Shown piece after piece: positions 11,797 to 23,960 of a stretch of 64,000 nucleotides of DNA. The position numbers and the translations under genes are program-made. Numbering within the stretch: position 1 is the first letter of the stretch; each line of letters opens with the position of its first letter. This DNA is from Nageia nagi (lineage: Eukaryota; Pinophyta), in contig JBITNC010000001.1 of NCBI GenBank assembly GCA_050084985.1, positions 21,328,001-21,392,000 of the forward strand, read 5' to 3'. The notes below the pieces were generated by a model. It made no database searches, was not told where the DNA came from, and worked only from the letters and a program-made list of their open reading frames with translations.

Positions 11797-12000
11797 CTAA
11801 GCATCCACCACTCTTTTTTCCTTTAGTTTTGACTCTTTAAGTACTACAAAGTCAACACTACTCTTTTTCCAAAGGTCTTTAAAGGACCTCTTCATTTTGG
11901 GGTTATTACAACCCCAAAATTCCAACTCAAAACTTTCATTAGTATAGGAATCCTCCACTATATGTTGAGAAATATTAGAGTTTATAATTATTTTCAACAC
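11797..12000 (-). pseudogene. LINE ORF2 endonuclease N-terminal fragment
   Basis: The open stretch reads LEFWGCNNPKMKRSFKDLW followed by SSVDFVVLKESKLKEKR. It matches the first two blocks of the plant L1 endonuclease: the WNxRGLNxPxKR block with its catalytic Asn region, then the LQETK-type block with its metal-binding Glu, here KESK. This AP-type endonuclease nicks target DNA to prime reverse transcription. The rest of the endonuclease (11796 to about 10700) is too decayed for me to follow. Confidence 0.75.
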
Positions 12001-12090
12001 ACCAAAATAAATAAGATATCATTTTCTCAACACACCATAGCAAAGAAGTCAAATTAGCAACAAAAAAAATAAATATTGATGATAGCTAGT

Positions 12091-12250
12091 GATGTCCAAC
12101 AATGTGGGTGAAGCCCAAAAATAAAAACTGATGTTTGAAGTTGATGTTTGACAATGTAGGATGAAGATTGAAAATAAAACATGAAATTTTATAATAATGT
12201 TTGACAATGTAGGGTGAAGGATGATAATAAAAGTAGAATTCTGATAATGC
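12091..12250. repeat. Short tandem array, period 52-53 bp, three imperfect copies
   Basis: Copies start near 12091 (GATGTCCAACAATGTGGGTG), 12143 (GATGTTTGACAATGTAGGAT) and 12196 (AATGTTTGACAATGTAGGGT). Each is followed by a GAAG...AATAAAA stretch. The array sits just upstream of the LINE endonuclease start, where a LINE 5' region or ORF1-ORF2 spacer could lie. Confidence 0.75.
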
Positions 12251-13035
12251 AAGATAATATCCAAAAATGCTAAATGGAAGTGTGATGGTAATAATTTTTT
12301 TATAAAAAAGGATTAGTCATATTTTTTGAGGTATAACTCCTAATGAAGTCTTAAAAGTGATTTTATTTTTTTTGTTGAATAGTTATCAAAATAAGCTTTC
12401 CAACAAGTATATGGATACCTAACTTTATTGAAATATTACCCACTAAATGAAGTAATCTAGTAAAATATGTAAAAAATGTTTGTAGGCATAAAAAATGTTT
12501 ATCAAGCATAAAAATAGTTAGTTAGGAATCATAAACATTTGTTAGGGGTAAAAATAAAGCACTTATGAGGTAAAAAACTATGGAGGGTAAATGAAGTTTT
12601 ATTATCCCACAAGTTTTGGACATTTATGCAGACTCTATTGGGCATCAAGGAAGCTTTTTTGCCATCAACAAAGTTTGTTGGGGGTAAAGAATGTGCATGG
12701 TAAATGTTGGCACTTATGAAAAGATGAATAAAATGTGATTATACATATATTTTTTTAGGTGTTTATGACACAATGAACAAATTGTGATTATCCCACTATT
12801 TATTTTTTGTAATGTTGAATGATTATATTGCCAAAAATGGAAAGAGCTTTTTGGTTGACCTTGAAACCATACAAAAGAAGTCAAAATTAAGGATTTACAA
12901 AGAAAAACATACATTGTGAGGAATACATATAAATATTTGATAATTTTGGGTGTAAAAAAAAGAGCAAGGAGCCACATCAAAATGTCCAATACCACATGAG
13001 AATATGTTGAAGGTGGTCAGCCTTAATGAGCAAAG
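12251..13035. other. Unassigned AT-rich DNA
   Basis: I find no credible gene here. It contains A-rich runs and a few loosely repeated TAAAAAATGTTT phrases near 12470-12560. The minus-strand frame at 12995-12714 is low-complexity hydrophobic sequence without a recognisable domain. Confidence 0.6.
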
Positions 13036-13880
13036 TAGGATGAATATGCATGGTATTTAGTTTGGCCCTAAGCTCAACAAGCAGAGCGAGGAAGCAATCA
13101 AGGCTAGAGTCATAGTTGGTCTAGAACCCATTAACCATAGTGTGAAGAGAAAATAGGATCTACACTATTGATGAGGATTAAGGCCATTAGTTGGGGCATG
13201 ATGCTGGGTCTCCTCCTCCTAGTGATGACTTTGAGCAAGGTTGTTATGAATAACAATAGTATGGGGAGGAATTAACTCTAAGGCCTTATCATAGACTAGA
13301 TTAATGAGGCATTATGGATAAAAGTGCCATAATTTTTTACTTTCACCCTCTCAATTGAGCATTTAAGGGAATGATCTAGGAAATAAGTAAATTTTGGTTC
13401 TCTCCCCATAAAATGAGTCATGATTTCCATATGAAGGTTGAGAATTACTACAATTCCTCCTTCTAGTGTGAAGTAGTTCACTACCACATTATGTATGCCT
13501 TGACACTCCTCCTACATCTAGATTATATAGAACCAGACCTCTTCTTCTTAAGATGTTAAAATATTCTACCTCCTTATGATTATTTTTTAGCTCCCTATTG
13601 AATCATCTTCCTAAGGCTTGCAAGTTGATAACTTGAGCAATGTTGCCTTCATCAAAGTTGTAGGTGTTAGACCCAATTACCACTTTGTTATCTTCCTAAT
13701 ATTGCACCACCTAGTTAGTTAGATTTTGGTCATGGCCATGCAAATGTTCCATGAAGGGAGCTATATTGAATTCACATAAGATAGCCCATAGCCTCACTTT
13801 CATCTTGTACTTGGTATTGCTCACAATTTCTAACCTCCTAGCATCCATTATAGGTTATTTGAACTCACTAGAAGTAGATT
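13036..13880 (-). pseudogene. Unrecognised coding-like fragment, frameshifted
   Basis: From an ATG at about 13849 the minus strand reads MDARRLEIVSNTKYKMKVR and then a globular-looking stretch with motifs such as ILCEFNIAPFMEHLHGHD and VVIGSNTYNFDEGNIAQVI. After a stop and a frameshift it continues as the open frame 13487-13296 (MVVNYFTLEGGIVVILNLH). The composition is protein-like and the pieces follow each other, so this was probably one protein of more than 250 residues. It reminds me of the uncharacterised proteins carried by some plant retrotransposons, but I cannot name a family. It could also be a host gene fragment. Confidence 0.45.
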
Positions 13881-14179
13881 CTAGCCCACTCTATTTTGAT
13901 TCAAGATTAGATCAAGGGGGAGGAACTTAATAGGAAGAAGATAGTGGATTGTACAAAACAAATAATGCTCATAAATGGATATTAGGACTTATCTTCACCA
14001 TACTTGAACTTCATAATCTAATCTAAAAAATCATGCTAGTAGACCAAGTTAGAGCATGTGAGTTGAAAAAAACTAACTCCTTGCATTCTCCTTAAATTCT
14101 TCTTACAAATTAATTCATCACACATTGTCTTGTGCTAACTTATGCTTCTATAGGATGGGTTTCTTTGATAGCTCAAAGA

Positions 14180-14500
14180 TCAATTCCAATCCATGGTGAG
14201 TAGATTTGAAAAATTGATTCAAGAATAATTTTATTGGTTAGATCCTTATCCTTAATGAGTCTTGAAGTTCTATGAGTAATATTTTAAATAAAGAAATATA
14301 TAGTACATTGAAACATAGCTTTTGATTTAGCACTTTCTCCTCTAAAAATCTAAGCATTTATTTCATGCCATATAGTCCACCATATGGCATTTATGACTAT
14401 TATTTTCTATAGTAGTTATGAAAATGGTTGGTAAATGCTTATTTTTGAAGAAAATGGGGTAATATGATCATTTGATTCATAGATACTAGAAAACATCTAT
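14180..14500 (-). pseudogene. LINE ORF2 C-terminal fragment (second LINE)
   Basis: The minus strand reads IVINAIWWTIWHEINA, a stop, IFRGESAKSKAMFQ and later KIILESIFQIYSPWIGI. This resembles the extreme C-terminus of plant L1 ORF2 (the IW..W.ERN.RIF segment after the zinc-binding block). It cannot be the tail of the LINE at 9096-12000 because it lies upstream of that endonuclease. It is therefore a separate, 5'-truncated or interrupted LINE. Confidence 0.55.
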
Positions 14501-15508
14501 GAAATCATCAAGGTTTTATTGCATTTAGACACCTATATGAAAACTTATATTAGCTACAATATATGGGACTTTTTTATATTTATTATTTTCATAATGAAAG
14601 GGAAGAGGTTGTAATTGGATGATCATAATGGTCAAAATTATTGATTAAGAGTGGTTTATGGATGAAATAGAAAATGTAGTTAAGTGTATCCTAACAAAAA
14701 TAACTAGGGAGTGGTGATTATTTTAAGTATATAACTGAAAAAGATGGTTGAGTATAATTACAACTGAGTATAACTGATTAGAATAATTTTAAGTATAGCC
14801 AAGTAAAAGAATGAAGTTGATTGAAAGGGTAAGCTACTATTGAGGGGAGAATATGTGAAAGTGGTTGCTAAAAGTAGAACAAGGTGAAAAGAGTGTATGA
14901 TAAGCAAGAAGGGTGGATGTCTACAAATAATAAGATATTCATGATTGTTAATAGTATGGTGGATAACATTTTGTTAAGATAAAAAAATTGCAAGTCCTAA
15001 ATGGTTTCAAATGGAATTAAGATCAGTAGTTTAGCTATGAGAAGTGATTGAAATAATAATATAGATACAACCAATATTAAATTTTGATGCACTATACCAT
15101 TGAGGATCTTTTAAACAGGTTTGAAAACTTTTGTCAAAATTACTAATTTATTATTTTTTCAAGTTGGTGCATAACAAGATGGGTTGGTGCTCTATGTAGT
15201 GGGTGATGCAAAACTTAGGGCATGGTTCTCATTTTAGTTGTAGATGAAAAATATGGGGTTGGTTCTCCTTCTAGTGTATGTTGATAAACTAATTGTAAAG
15301 TTGATATTTTCAACCACTAGATTTCCACCATGATCCAATTAGTCTTCTTTGGGCATGTAGCCACATGGGTGAACCTTGTTACATCTTATTATGCTTTCTT
15401 TATAGTCTAGTTTCATGTTTGCACTATTTTATATTTAAGTATTGAAAATTTATGTTTTAATTTATAACACTGATTCACCTCCCCTCTCATTGTCATTATG
15501 GGACTAAG
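14501..15508 (+). repeat. Probable 5' LTR of element B (left edge not resolved)
   Basis: The right end near 15508 reads CACCTCCCCTCTCATTGTC then GGGACTAAG, very like the 3' end of plant copia LTRs, and is followed at once by a decayed initiator-Met tRNA primer site. I cannot find a TG start or a matching 3' copy, so the left boundary is a guess. No gene is seen in this interval. Confidence 0.4.
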
Positions 15509-15511
15509 AAT

Positions 15512-15523
15512 TCATATCAAAGC
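15512..15523 (+). other. Element B primer-binding site, decayed
   Basis: TCATATCAAAGC differs at three positions from the TGGTATCAGAGC complement of initiator-Met tRNA. It is followed by CAAGTTCC as in intact copia elements. Confidence 0.6.
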
Positions 15524-15683
15524 CAAGTTCCTTTAATAGGTATAGTCAATGAGGGGTGATCCAACGAGTGACACTATGGTGACTAGAGAAGGTTTTCATA
15601 TAATAAATAATCTAGTATGGAACTAGAATCAACAATGCATTTCATTATAAAGAGAGACTTATAAATAGGTGTTTACAAGAATG

Positions 15684-15985
15684 AATACTATGTTTTGAGA
15701 ATATAGTATTGAGGACATGATTTCACAAGACAATCATGAACATTAAATTACCTTAACAAATACCATGATTTTAGAATATGGTATTGAGGAAATGATTTTA
15801 TGATAAAACCATGAACATTAAATTACCTTAACAAATACCATGGTTTTAGAACATGTTATTAAGGACACAATTTTATAAGAAAATCATGAACATTAAATTA
15901 CCTTAAATAAATATGATGGTTTTAGAACATGCTATTGAGGAAATGGTTTTACAAGAAAATTATAAACATTAAATTAATTTAACTA
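15684..15985. repeat. Tandem array, period 75-76 bp, four copies
   Basis: Copies start at 15684, 15759, 15834 and 15910. Each carries a variant of AATACCATGGTTTTAGAA and most carry CATGAACATTAAATTA. The array fills the leader between primer site and gag of element B. Confidence 0.9.
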
Positions 15986-16029
15986 AATGCTTATAAATAA
16001 TTACTTTATCATAGATACCTAATTAACAA

Positions 16030-17860
16030 TATTATTGATTATTCCTTATTCGTACCTTTATTTGATGGAACTAATTATGCTTTCTAGAGGATCAAAATAT
16101 AAACATATCTTTATGCATTTGAATTTGACATATGGGAAACTATGAAATTATGATATACAACTCCTTCTCCTCATCCATTTTATGCAATTGGTAAGGAAAT
16201 TTATGAAAATGATTCTTAAGAGAAAAATACAATTATGTGTGGACTAGTTGATAGCAAGCTAGTAATAAATATGGGATATAAATCTACCAAAATAATATGG
16301 GATAAATTACAAAGCATCCATGAAAGTGATGACAAAGATAAAAGAGGCTAAGTTATAGACTTTTAGATCTCTATTTTAAGGGTTGAAGATGAATGATAAA
16401 GAGGATATTACAATCTATATGCTTAGAGTCAATTAAATTATCGAATCCATTAGAGGATAAAGTGATTATCAAGAAGATATTAAGATCATTGCTACCCAAA
16501 TTTGAAGTTAAAATATAAAACATTGAAGAGGAAAAGGATTTGAATGCCTTCTCTTTAGATGAAATGCATGGATCATTTACCACTTATGAAATGAGATTAG
16601 CAAGGATAAATTTAGTGATAAGGAAGCTACTTTCAAATCTACTAAGAGTTCTAAATTTAGAGAAGATGTAGATGAAGATGATCCATAAAAAATTAAAGAA
16701 TAAAACATTTTTAGAAAGATTGAGAGGGGCTAATATAAATATAAATGTAAGCTCCCTTTCAAGTGCTTTAGTTGTGGAGGCATTGGTTACTTTTTCAAGA
16801 AAATGTCTCTATAAAGATAGGAATGATAATAATGATTATGTAAGTAAATTTAAAACTAAAATTATAACAATAGTACTAAGAACTTTAGAAAATATAACAA
16901 CAATAAGAAAATACTTATCTCTCAAGAAAATGAAAGTGATTTTGATGATAACAAAAGCAATGAACTAGAAGGTGATCATGATGAATCATTATTTTATTAA
17001 TTTTGAATCTAATAAGGAGGAATTTAAGACCATAGAAGAGATTGAAGATGATGAGGTAGAGATTGAAGTAGATTGGGAAGGTGAACTTGTATCTACTCTT
17101 AAAGATCTTGATATAGAAAGAAAGAAGAACAAGAAAATGAGAAATAAACTAGATGAATCTAATAACAATGTTGAAGAGTTGTTACTTCACTTAGTTGAGG
17201 ATAAAGCAATAGAAGAATATTTCCAAATTCAACTAGCTGATAGAATGGATACATGTTGTATCTTGAAGAGTAAATAGTTGGCTTAAGAAATAAGATTGAA
17301 AAATTATCCATACAAGCTAGTGTAAGTTACAATTTTAATAAAAGCTCACAATAGTTATATGAGATATTGAATGCACAAAGGCACCTAATGATTAAATTTG
17401 GTTTGGAATTTAAACTAAGAAATACCTCAAGTTTAGAAAATGAAGAGAAAATTAAAGTTGAATATAAGCCACCTCATTCAAAATAAGAAATGATAGATAT
17501 CAATCATGATCTATAGATTAATACCAGTTAGTTTAGAACTAAGCAAGTTGTTGACCATGATGGATTTACAAGAGTTGATAAGCATAGAAGAAGATTTCTA
17601 AGAAGATCATATCCCAATCAATATCATTCAAAAGTGTTTTACAATTCCTATCCTCACTATAGAAATGCCTTCTTTGGTTACTATTTTAAGTATAATAATT
17701 ATGGTTGTAAAGTTTTTAATTATAGATTAAATACTAAACCAACCAACTTTATACATCATAATGTTTTTGCTACCTTAATATAAAATAATGTGGAATGTTA
17801 CAATGTCATAACTTTGGCCACATACCTAAGTTTTTCATAAGTCAATTTGTAATTTTGTAC
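16030..17860 (+). pseudogene. Element B gag (UBN2-type) with two zinc-knuckle regions
   Basis: The frame starts near LFDGTNYAF and continues through FEFDIWETMK, KSTKIIWDKLQSIHE and later EEKDLNAFSLDEMHGSF, the order of a copia gag core. A first knuckle (CFSCGGIGYFFKK, His and last Cys lost) lies near 16760-16800. An acidic coiled coil (open frame 16972-17277, with VDWEGELVSTLKDLD) follows. A second knuckle (CHNFGHIPKFF, one-base frameshift, last Cys lost) lies near 17790-17830. Gag packages element RNA in the cytoplasmic particle. The length, about 600 codons, is well above that of short copia gags. Confidence 0.8.
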
Positions 17861-17989
17861 AAATAAGAGAAAAATTATGGTAACTCTCCTAGTATATGCA
17901 ACAATCAAGCTTCTAAAATAGAAATAGAATCTCCTAATAATAATAAAAATACTACTTTAGCTAAACTTAAAATTAAGAAGATCTAGAAA

Positions 17990-19215
17990 AAAAGAATGAC
18001 AATATCAAGAAATACTTGGTTGTGCAAAATACCCTAAAAAGCACCTTGGATACTTGATAGTGGATGTTATAACCACATGATAGGAGACAAGCAAATTTTT
18101 GAGAATCTACAATAGTATGATGGAAGTTCAATCAATTTTGGAAATAAAGATGGAGAAAAGATAGTTGGAAAAGGAACAGTGAAGTTTGGAGATCATAAAA
18201 TTAAGACTAAAGAAGTACTTTTTATTTTGGGTCTAAAACATAATCTACTAAGTGTTAGTAAAATCTATGATAGAAGAAATGATGTCATATTCAAAAAGCA
18301 TAGTTGGGAAATCAGAAGAGAAACTAGTGGAAAGTTAGTTACACATGGTACAAGAACCTCTAGTAACTTGTATACTCTAGTTGAGAATATTGAAGATTAT
18401 TTCTTGTTAAGTTAGGAGAATACAAATTGGTTATGGAATAAGAGATTGGGTCACATTAATTTTGATAATCTTGCAAAGATTATTTCCTAAAGAGGTTGTA
18501 AGAGATATGCCAAAGATTTCAAAATCATTAGAAGGTATATCCTCTTCTTGTAAAAAATGTAAGCAAACTCAATCTTACTTTAAAACAAAGAGTACAACAC
18601 TAGTAAGTCCTTTAAAATTTGTTCATACTAATCTATGTGGACCAACTAGAACACATGGCATAAATGGTCATAGATATTCCATTCTATGTATTGATGAATT
18701 ATACTTGAATGACTTGGGTCCATTTTCTTGAATACAATTAAGATAATCTTGATATGTTCAAATACTTCAAAAGTTTATCTGGAGCCCAAATTGAAAAAGG
18801 TATAAAATGCTTAAGATCATATAGAGGAGAGTTTATCTTAGAGTAATTTGCTAGATATCATGAGAAGTATGGCATCAAAAGATAGTTCTCAACTCCAATA
18901 ACACCTTATCAAAATGGTGTGGTAGAAAGGAAAAATAGAATAGTGCAAGAAATGGATAGAACTATGTTAACAAAGGGAAAATGTGTTGATGTTTTTTTGA
19001 AGGAGGTAGTACATGCAACTATTTATATCCAAAATGGATACTTGCTAAGACCAAATGAAAATAGACATCACATGTGCTTTGGTTTGGAAGGAAGGCTACT
19101 ATCAAACACTTCAATATATTTGGTGGTAAATATTATATTAAAAAGAACTAAAAATAATATTAAAAAGTTTGAATATAGAGAAGATGAAGGTATATTTCTT
19201 GGCTACTCATAAAAA
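17990..19215 (+). pseudogene. Element B protease, GAG-pre-integrase and integrase
   Basis: Protease is seen as APWILDSGCYNHM near 18035-18085 across a frameshift, with the catalytic DSG kept. The open frame 18179-18415 follows (KEVLFILGLKHNLLSVSKI). GAG-pre-integrase is marked by WNKRLGHINFDNLAKI near 18432. The integrase zinc region is CKKCKQTQS at about 18555. Its core is badly broken: the first Asp region reads CIDELYLNDLG, and the Glu box survives as NGVVERKNRIVQEM at about 18913-18954. The open frame 18919-19212 continues to EYREDEGIFLGYS, the end of the copia integrase. Confidence 0.85.
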
Positions 19216-20790
19216 AGAAAGGATTATAATGTTACAACAAAAGGCTTGGAAAAATAGTTGAAAGTGCCTATGTAAAAGTGGATGAATTAATAGACTTAAT
19301 AGCTAACAATCAAGCCAATTATCCCATTTATGAGGAAATAATTGAAGGAAATGAACATAAATTATTAGAAAAAGAATATTCATAACTAGCCAATCCAAAG
19401 ACACTTACAAGGTATGTCCAAACAAACCATCCTAAAGAGTAGGTTATAGTAGATATTAAAATAGGTGTTCAAACTAGAAGAATAATTACACATGCACAAA
19501 AGCATATAAATTACTCTTTATTATATCATATTGAATAAAACATTATTATGGAAGCTTGTGAAGATGAATATTGGATAAAAGATATGGAAGAGGAACTCAA
19601 TTAGATGGAAAAGAATAAGACATGAGAGCTAGTACCTAAACCTACAAATAAAAATTTATTGTAGAAAATTGATATTTAGAAATAATTTGAATGAAAATGG
19701 TCAATTTGTGAGAAACAAAGCAAGATTAGTTTGTAAAGGCTATGGTCATATTGAAAGAATTAACTTTGATAAAGCTTTTTCACCTACAATGAAATTAGAA
19801 GCAATAAAATATTTCTTGCTTTAGTAGTATAGTAAAAATTTTAGAGTCTTTCAAATGGATGCTAAATAAACATTATTGAATGCTAATATTAAGGAGGTAG
19901 TTTGTGTTGAAAAACTAGATAATTTTTCAACTTGAAGAATAGTCAAATCTAGTCTATAGGCTCAAGAAAGAATTATATGATCCAAAGAAATTACCAAGGG
20001 TATGGTATGTAAGTTTAGGTAGCTATATAACTTCAAAAAAAACTCAAGAAATGGATGGTTGATAAATATTTATGTAAAAATTCAAGATAGTCCTCAAATT
20101 GTAGTGGTTTTATATGTCAATGATGTTATCTTTGGATGTTGTAAAGATGAGTTAAGGAGTTTTATGCTCAAAATCAAAGTAAATTTGAAATATTATAATA
20201 TGTGAGTTATATTATTTCCTTGATCTAAAATATGTGAATTAGACAAAGAAATATTTATTTCTTAGATAAAATATTCAAAGAGATATTGAAAAAGTTTTTT
20301 AGTATAGAATATTGCAAACTAGTTGGCACCTACATGAAAATTGGATGTAATCTTAGTAAGGATTATAAGTTATTTTAGTTAATCAAACACTATATAAATC
20401 TATTATTGGAATTATATTATACTTAATAGCCTCAAGACTTGATATTCATCAAGTAGTGTATATGTTTTCTTGATTTCAATTAGATCCAAAAGAAACACAT
20501 GTGCAAGTAGTCAAGAGGATTCTTAGATCTCCTAAAGGCATAATGGAGAATGATTTGTGGTATCCAAAAGGGAAACACTTTACTCTAATTACTTATTTAT
20601 ATGTAGACTAGGTTGGATGTATTGATTATAGAAAAATAATAAGTGATGGTGCTTTCTACCTTGGTAACAAGCTTGTATCATGGCATAGTAAAAAGCAAGA
20701 TTCAATGCCATTAGGTATAGAGGTAGCAGAGTATATTATAATTATTGATATGAAAAATGTAATCTAGCTCTTTGTCTTGCAACAAAGTTT
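19216..20790 (+). pseudogene. Element B reverse transcriptase and RNase H
   Basis: RT boxes are legible between stops: RNKARLVCKGYGHIERINFD then AFSPTMKLEAIKYFLL (about 19709-19820), VFQMDAK with the first catalytic Asp (about 19850), VVVLYVNDVIFGC (about 20101-20140). The last should be YVDD, so one catalytic Asp is now Asn, fitting a G-to-A change. RNase H reads TYLYVDxVGCIDYRK, then SDGAFYLGNKLVSWHSKKQ and GIEVAEYI (about 20590-20750). Nothing further downstream reads as copia. Confidence 0.85.
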
Positions 20791-20800
20791 GGGTTTTTGG

Positions 20801-23800
20801 AATTATATATATTAAAAAATCAATCATCCTTGGATGAATCAATTTTCAATTTTTTTAATCCAAGATTATGCCTAGTGAGCCATTTCAAATAATTTGGATG
20901 ACCATGATTCATAGAGAAAATCATGATCTACTAAAAAATCAAAATTTCAAGAATATTAGGAATGAATTTTCTTTACAAAATTACTCCACTCATAAGTGGA
21001 TCTTGTATTCAAAATTCAAAACCTCAAAGAATATTATCTCATAATCTCTTTTAGACATATACCATAGACATAGTGGTGAATAGGATCTTTAGATTTTGAT
21101 GGTTCAATTTTATATAGGATGGCCCTATCTTATGTCTCTAACCAATGAGATTGCACTTTTTACTACATAAAATAATACAATATAGATGAGATTCTATCTC
21201 TCATAGACAATATGATATTACCCATTCATTATAGCTCTTAGAACTAAGAATCATGAGGTTTACTTCTTGCAAATAGAGATGTAGACCCATTAAAAAACTC
21301 ATCACATACATAGGAGATAATCTAATTCCAAATTCCTTATTCTATTTTTATTAGGATAGTACCTTATCCATCATGAAATTATGGTAAACAAAATAAAAAA
21401 GATAAAGATACCAAAAGAGATAAAAAGGTTTAAAGTGTAGGAAAGAAAGGGAAATGGTATTTCTTAGGACCAACCTAGGATTTGAACAATTCTATCAAAA
21501 CCTAGAGGAAGGATTATTAACTCACAACAATGTCTATAATATCAATATCTATCATTTGGTTGCAAGAGAATAGGATATAGTCATGAATATTTCATTCATC
21601 ATACCATAGAAAATAGGAAAAATATAAACAATGTAACCATTTAATCCATCCAAATAATTCTTGAAGAAAAAAATGTATTGGTGTCATCATACCCAATTTG
21701 GGCTAGAAAAATAGATATTTCATTACCTAGGTGTAAATGATGAAAGATCTAACCTCCTCTTTTACATTGATCTAAGATGTATATATAGCTTCATATTTGA
21801 AAATATCAATGAATAGTAATAAGAATCTAAAGAGAATCTATAAACTATAGCATGTATGCAACTAACTAATAGAATTATTAAATCTATAACATATCTAAGC
21901 TATAGCTTGAATTACATAGTTTTAATTTCCTAAATTTACATTAAAATAATTGTATTTTATCTTTAACATCTAGACATAACTAGGAAATTTTATTTTTATA
22001 AGATTAGATAAGTTTTAGAAGCTTTTCTTAAAATCATTACAATGCTTATATAATCATACAAAACTTAGGCAGTATAATTGAGATTACCAATTATTTCTAC
22101 TAGTAGGATATAGTCATTGACTTTAGTGGATGTTGGAAAATAGGGTTAAGCTCTAAAAAAATGAAGTCATGGTTGTTTCCACTAGGTTTCAAGAATGAAT
22201 GAGGTGTATTTATATATTGGAATGATTTCCTTGGAGATGCCTTGGTAACAATATGATCACATTCTAGGAGAATGTATGTAGGATGGAGATTGTCAAGTTC
22301 TAGGGTTATCATAGCAATTACAACTCTATTGGGTTTTATGAAAGCTCATTTATTTCTAATTTCACTATACTCCAAGGAAATGCATTGGGGGAGAGTACCA
22401 TTAGACTTTAAGAAGATTTTAAATATGCAACACTATTGGGATCTGTTAAATTCTCTTTGATCTAACTACTACCATTTTGGATGCCTTTGAAATGCTTCAA
22501 ACTTTTAAACCATAATATAATAAAAAAAAAATCTTCTTTCTTAATGCAAATTGTAATTTCTATCATATGTTTCCCTTGTAATAGTTATTTTGAAGAGTTA
22601 GAATAGTTAATGAATCATATAATAGGATTTAAGTAGGAAATATGCATTAGAAAAGGGTGGGATGGGATGGAAAAGACTTTGAATAAATATTTAAATCAAA
22701 TAAAATAATATTCATGTATCAATCAATAATAACCTTAACCATTTGCAACATAAAAACTATATTTGATACATTTTTAAAAATAAAACATGGTAGTGAAAGA
22801 CTATTTTACTATTTTTGTCTCATACTATCGGATCTATCTTCACTTGTGATCCTTTTACCAAATAGCCTTTTTGGGATGTCATGTGATGCTTGAAAAATAT
22901 ATTAGTAATGGTCAAGTAAATATGATAAGGTGTGAAGGAGGAAGAAGAGTGAAAATAAAAGAAAACCAATACCTAAGAGTGTGAGAAGATGAAGACTAGG
23001 GTTATATTGAATGAGTTTGATGAATAGGATGGGTGGATTACAATGGAGGGTTATTGTTATAACCAAAATAGTAATTTATTAGGTTATTTAATATATTAAA
23101 TTTAATAAAATTATGATAAAATAATAGTGAATAACAACAAAAAAAGGATGAAAGTGATAAAATATGCTTAATTGACCTTAAACTATCAAATCTAAATTTC
23201 AAATGACTTACATACTTGTGTTCTTACCTATAATCATAAATCAGATGTCAAATTCTCCTAAGATAGGATAATGATGAACTACTCTTGAAAGAGGAACCCT
23301 CAAATCTTTAATTAATTGAGAGGTACCACTAGATTACTTTCACATAGGGACCTTTAATTATTTTTGTTGTTGAGATTCTTACTCAAAGGTTAGGTTCCAA
23401 ACTTCGATATAGCGAAATAGTTACTTAGGAATATGAGTAAGCTTTGAGTATAACAAAATCCATATATGATAGGTGACATTTATAAACTTTTATTAATAAT
23501 GACACAAGTATATTACCACATATGAACAAATTTAGATCATGTCATTATTTCTTATGTACAATTCTTCCACCTTTATAGATAGGAAGTCTGGTGCTAAGGC
23601 TCCTCCTTGGGCTTATGGTGATGTAGGTTGACCTATTATCATAAAACATAAAGGTAGATAAGTGTGTACAATGATAAGAGCATTTATTTACTTAAATAAA
23701 TAAATCATTTCAAATACCTAAAATAGTATTTTCATTAATTGAAAATTTCTTTTTAAGTGTTAAAAAATAACCCACTTTGAATATGTTTTGATGCATTTGG

Positions 23801-23955
23801 TACAAAATATAATTAAAGCATAAATTCAAAGTATAACAAGATAAGATAGAAAATACTTCTTGAATAAATTTATTCATGGTGATAGCTTTATATGTTTTAG
23901 TTTTCACCAATGTAATTATGTCCCCTCTTTGTCTTTGTTATGACATAATAGACCT
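20801..23955. other. Unassigned AT-rich DNA between elements B and C
   Basis: About 3.1 kb holds no credible gene, LTR pair or tandem array that I can find. Short open frames here (22272-22460 and 22312-22100) overlap on opposite strands and lack recognisable motifs. The 3' LTR of element B, if still present, would be expected in this stretch. Confidence 0.6.
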
Positions 23956-23960
23956 CTCAT
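23956..23960. other. Target-site duplication of element C, left copy (CTCAT)
   Basis: CTCAT directly precedes the left LTR of element C and recurs at 51026-51030 directly after its right LTR. Confidence 0.85.

Larger units (their letters stand above)
9096..12000 (-). mobile_element. LINE (L1-type) ORF2 remnant, interrupted by element A
   Basis: On the minus strand an endonuclease start (12000-11797), reverse transcriptase boxes (about 10520-9735) and the post-RT region (9734-9096) follow in normal L1 ORF2 order with many stops and frameshifts. Coding similarity runs right to 9096, where the LTR of element A starts. The missing LINE C-terminus and tail should therefore lie beyond the left edge of the window. 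No poly-A tail or target duplication is visible here. Confidence 0.85.
15508..20800 (+). mobile_element. Element B: Ty1/copia retrotransposon remnant
   Basis: A plus-strand copia order is visible: primer site, leader with 75-bp repeats, a large gag with two knuckle regions and a coiled coil, protease, GAG-pre-integrase, integrase, reverse transcriptase and RNase H. The long gag with an internal coiled coil suggests a large-gag lineage of the SIRE type, by inference only. No 3' LTR was recognised after 20800. The reading frame is interrupted dozens of times and the RT active site has lost an Asp, so this is one of the oldest copies here. Confidence 0.85.

Noticed and set aside
12714-12995. Minus-strand hydrophobic frame suggesting a small membrane protein
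   Set aside because: AT-rich low-complexity sequence with no domain, no start context and no conserved neighbour.
22100-22460. Overlapping small frames on both strands considered as a gene
   Set aside because: They overlap on opposite strands, are under 75 codons and match nothing I recognise.
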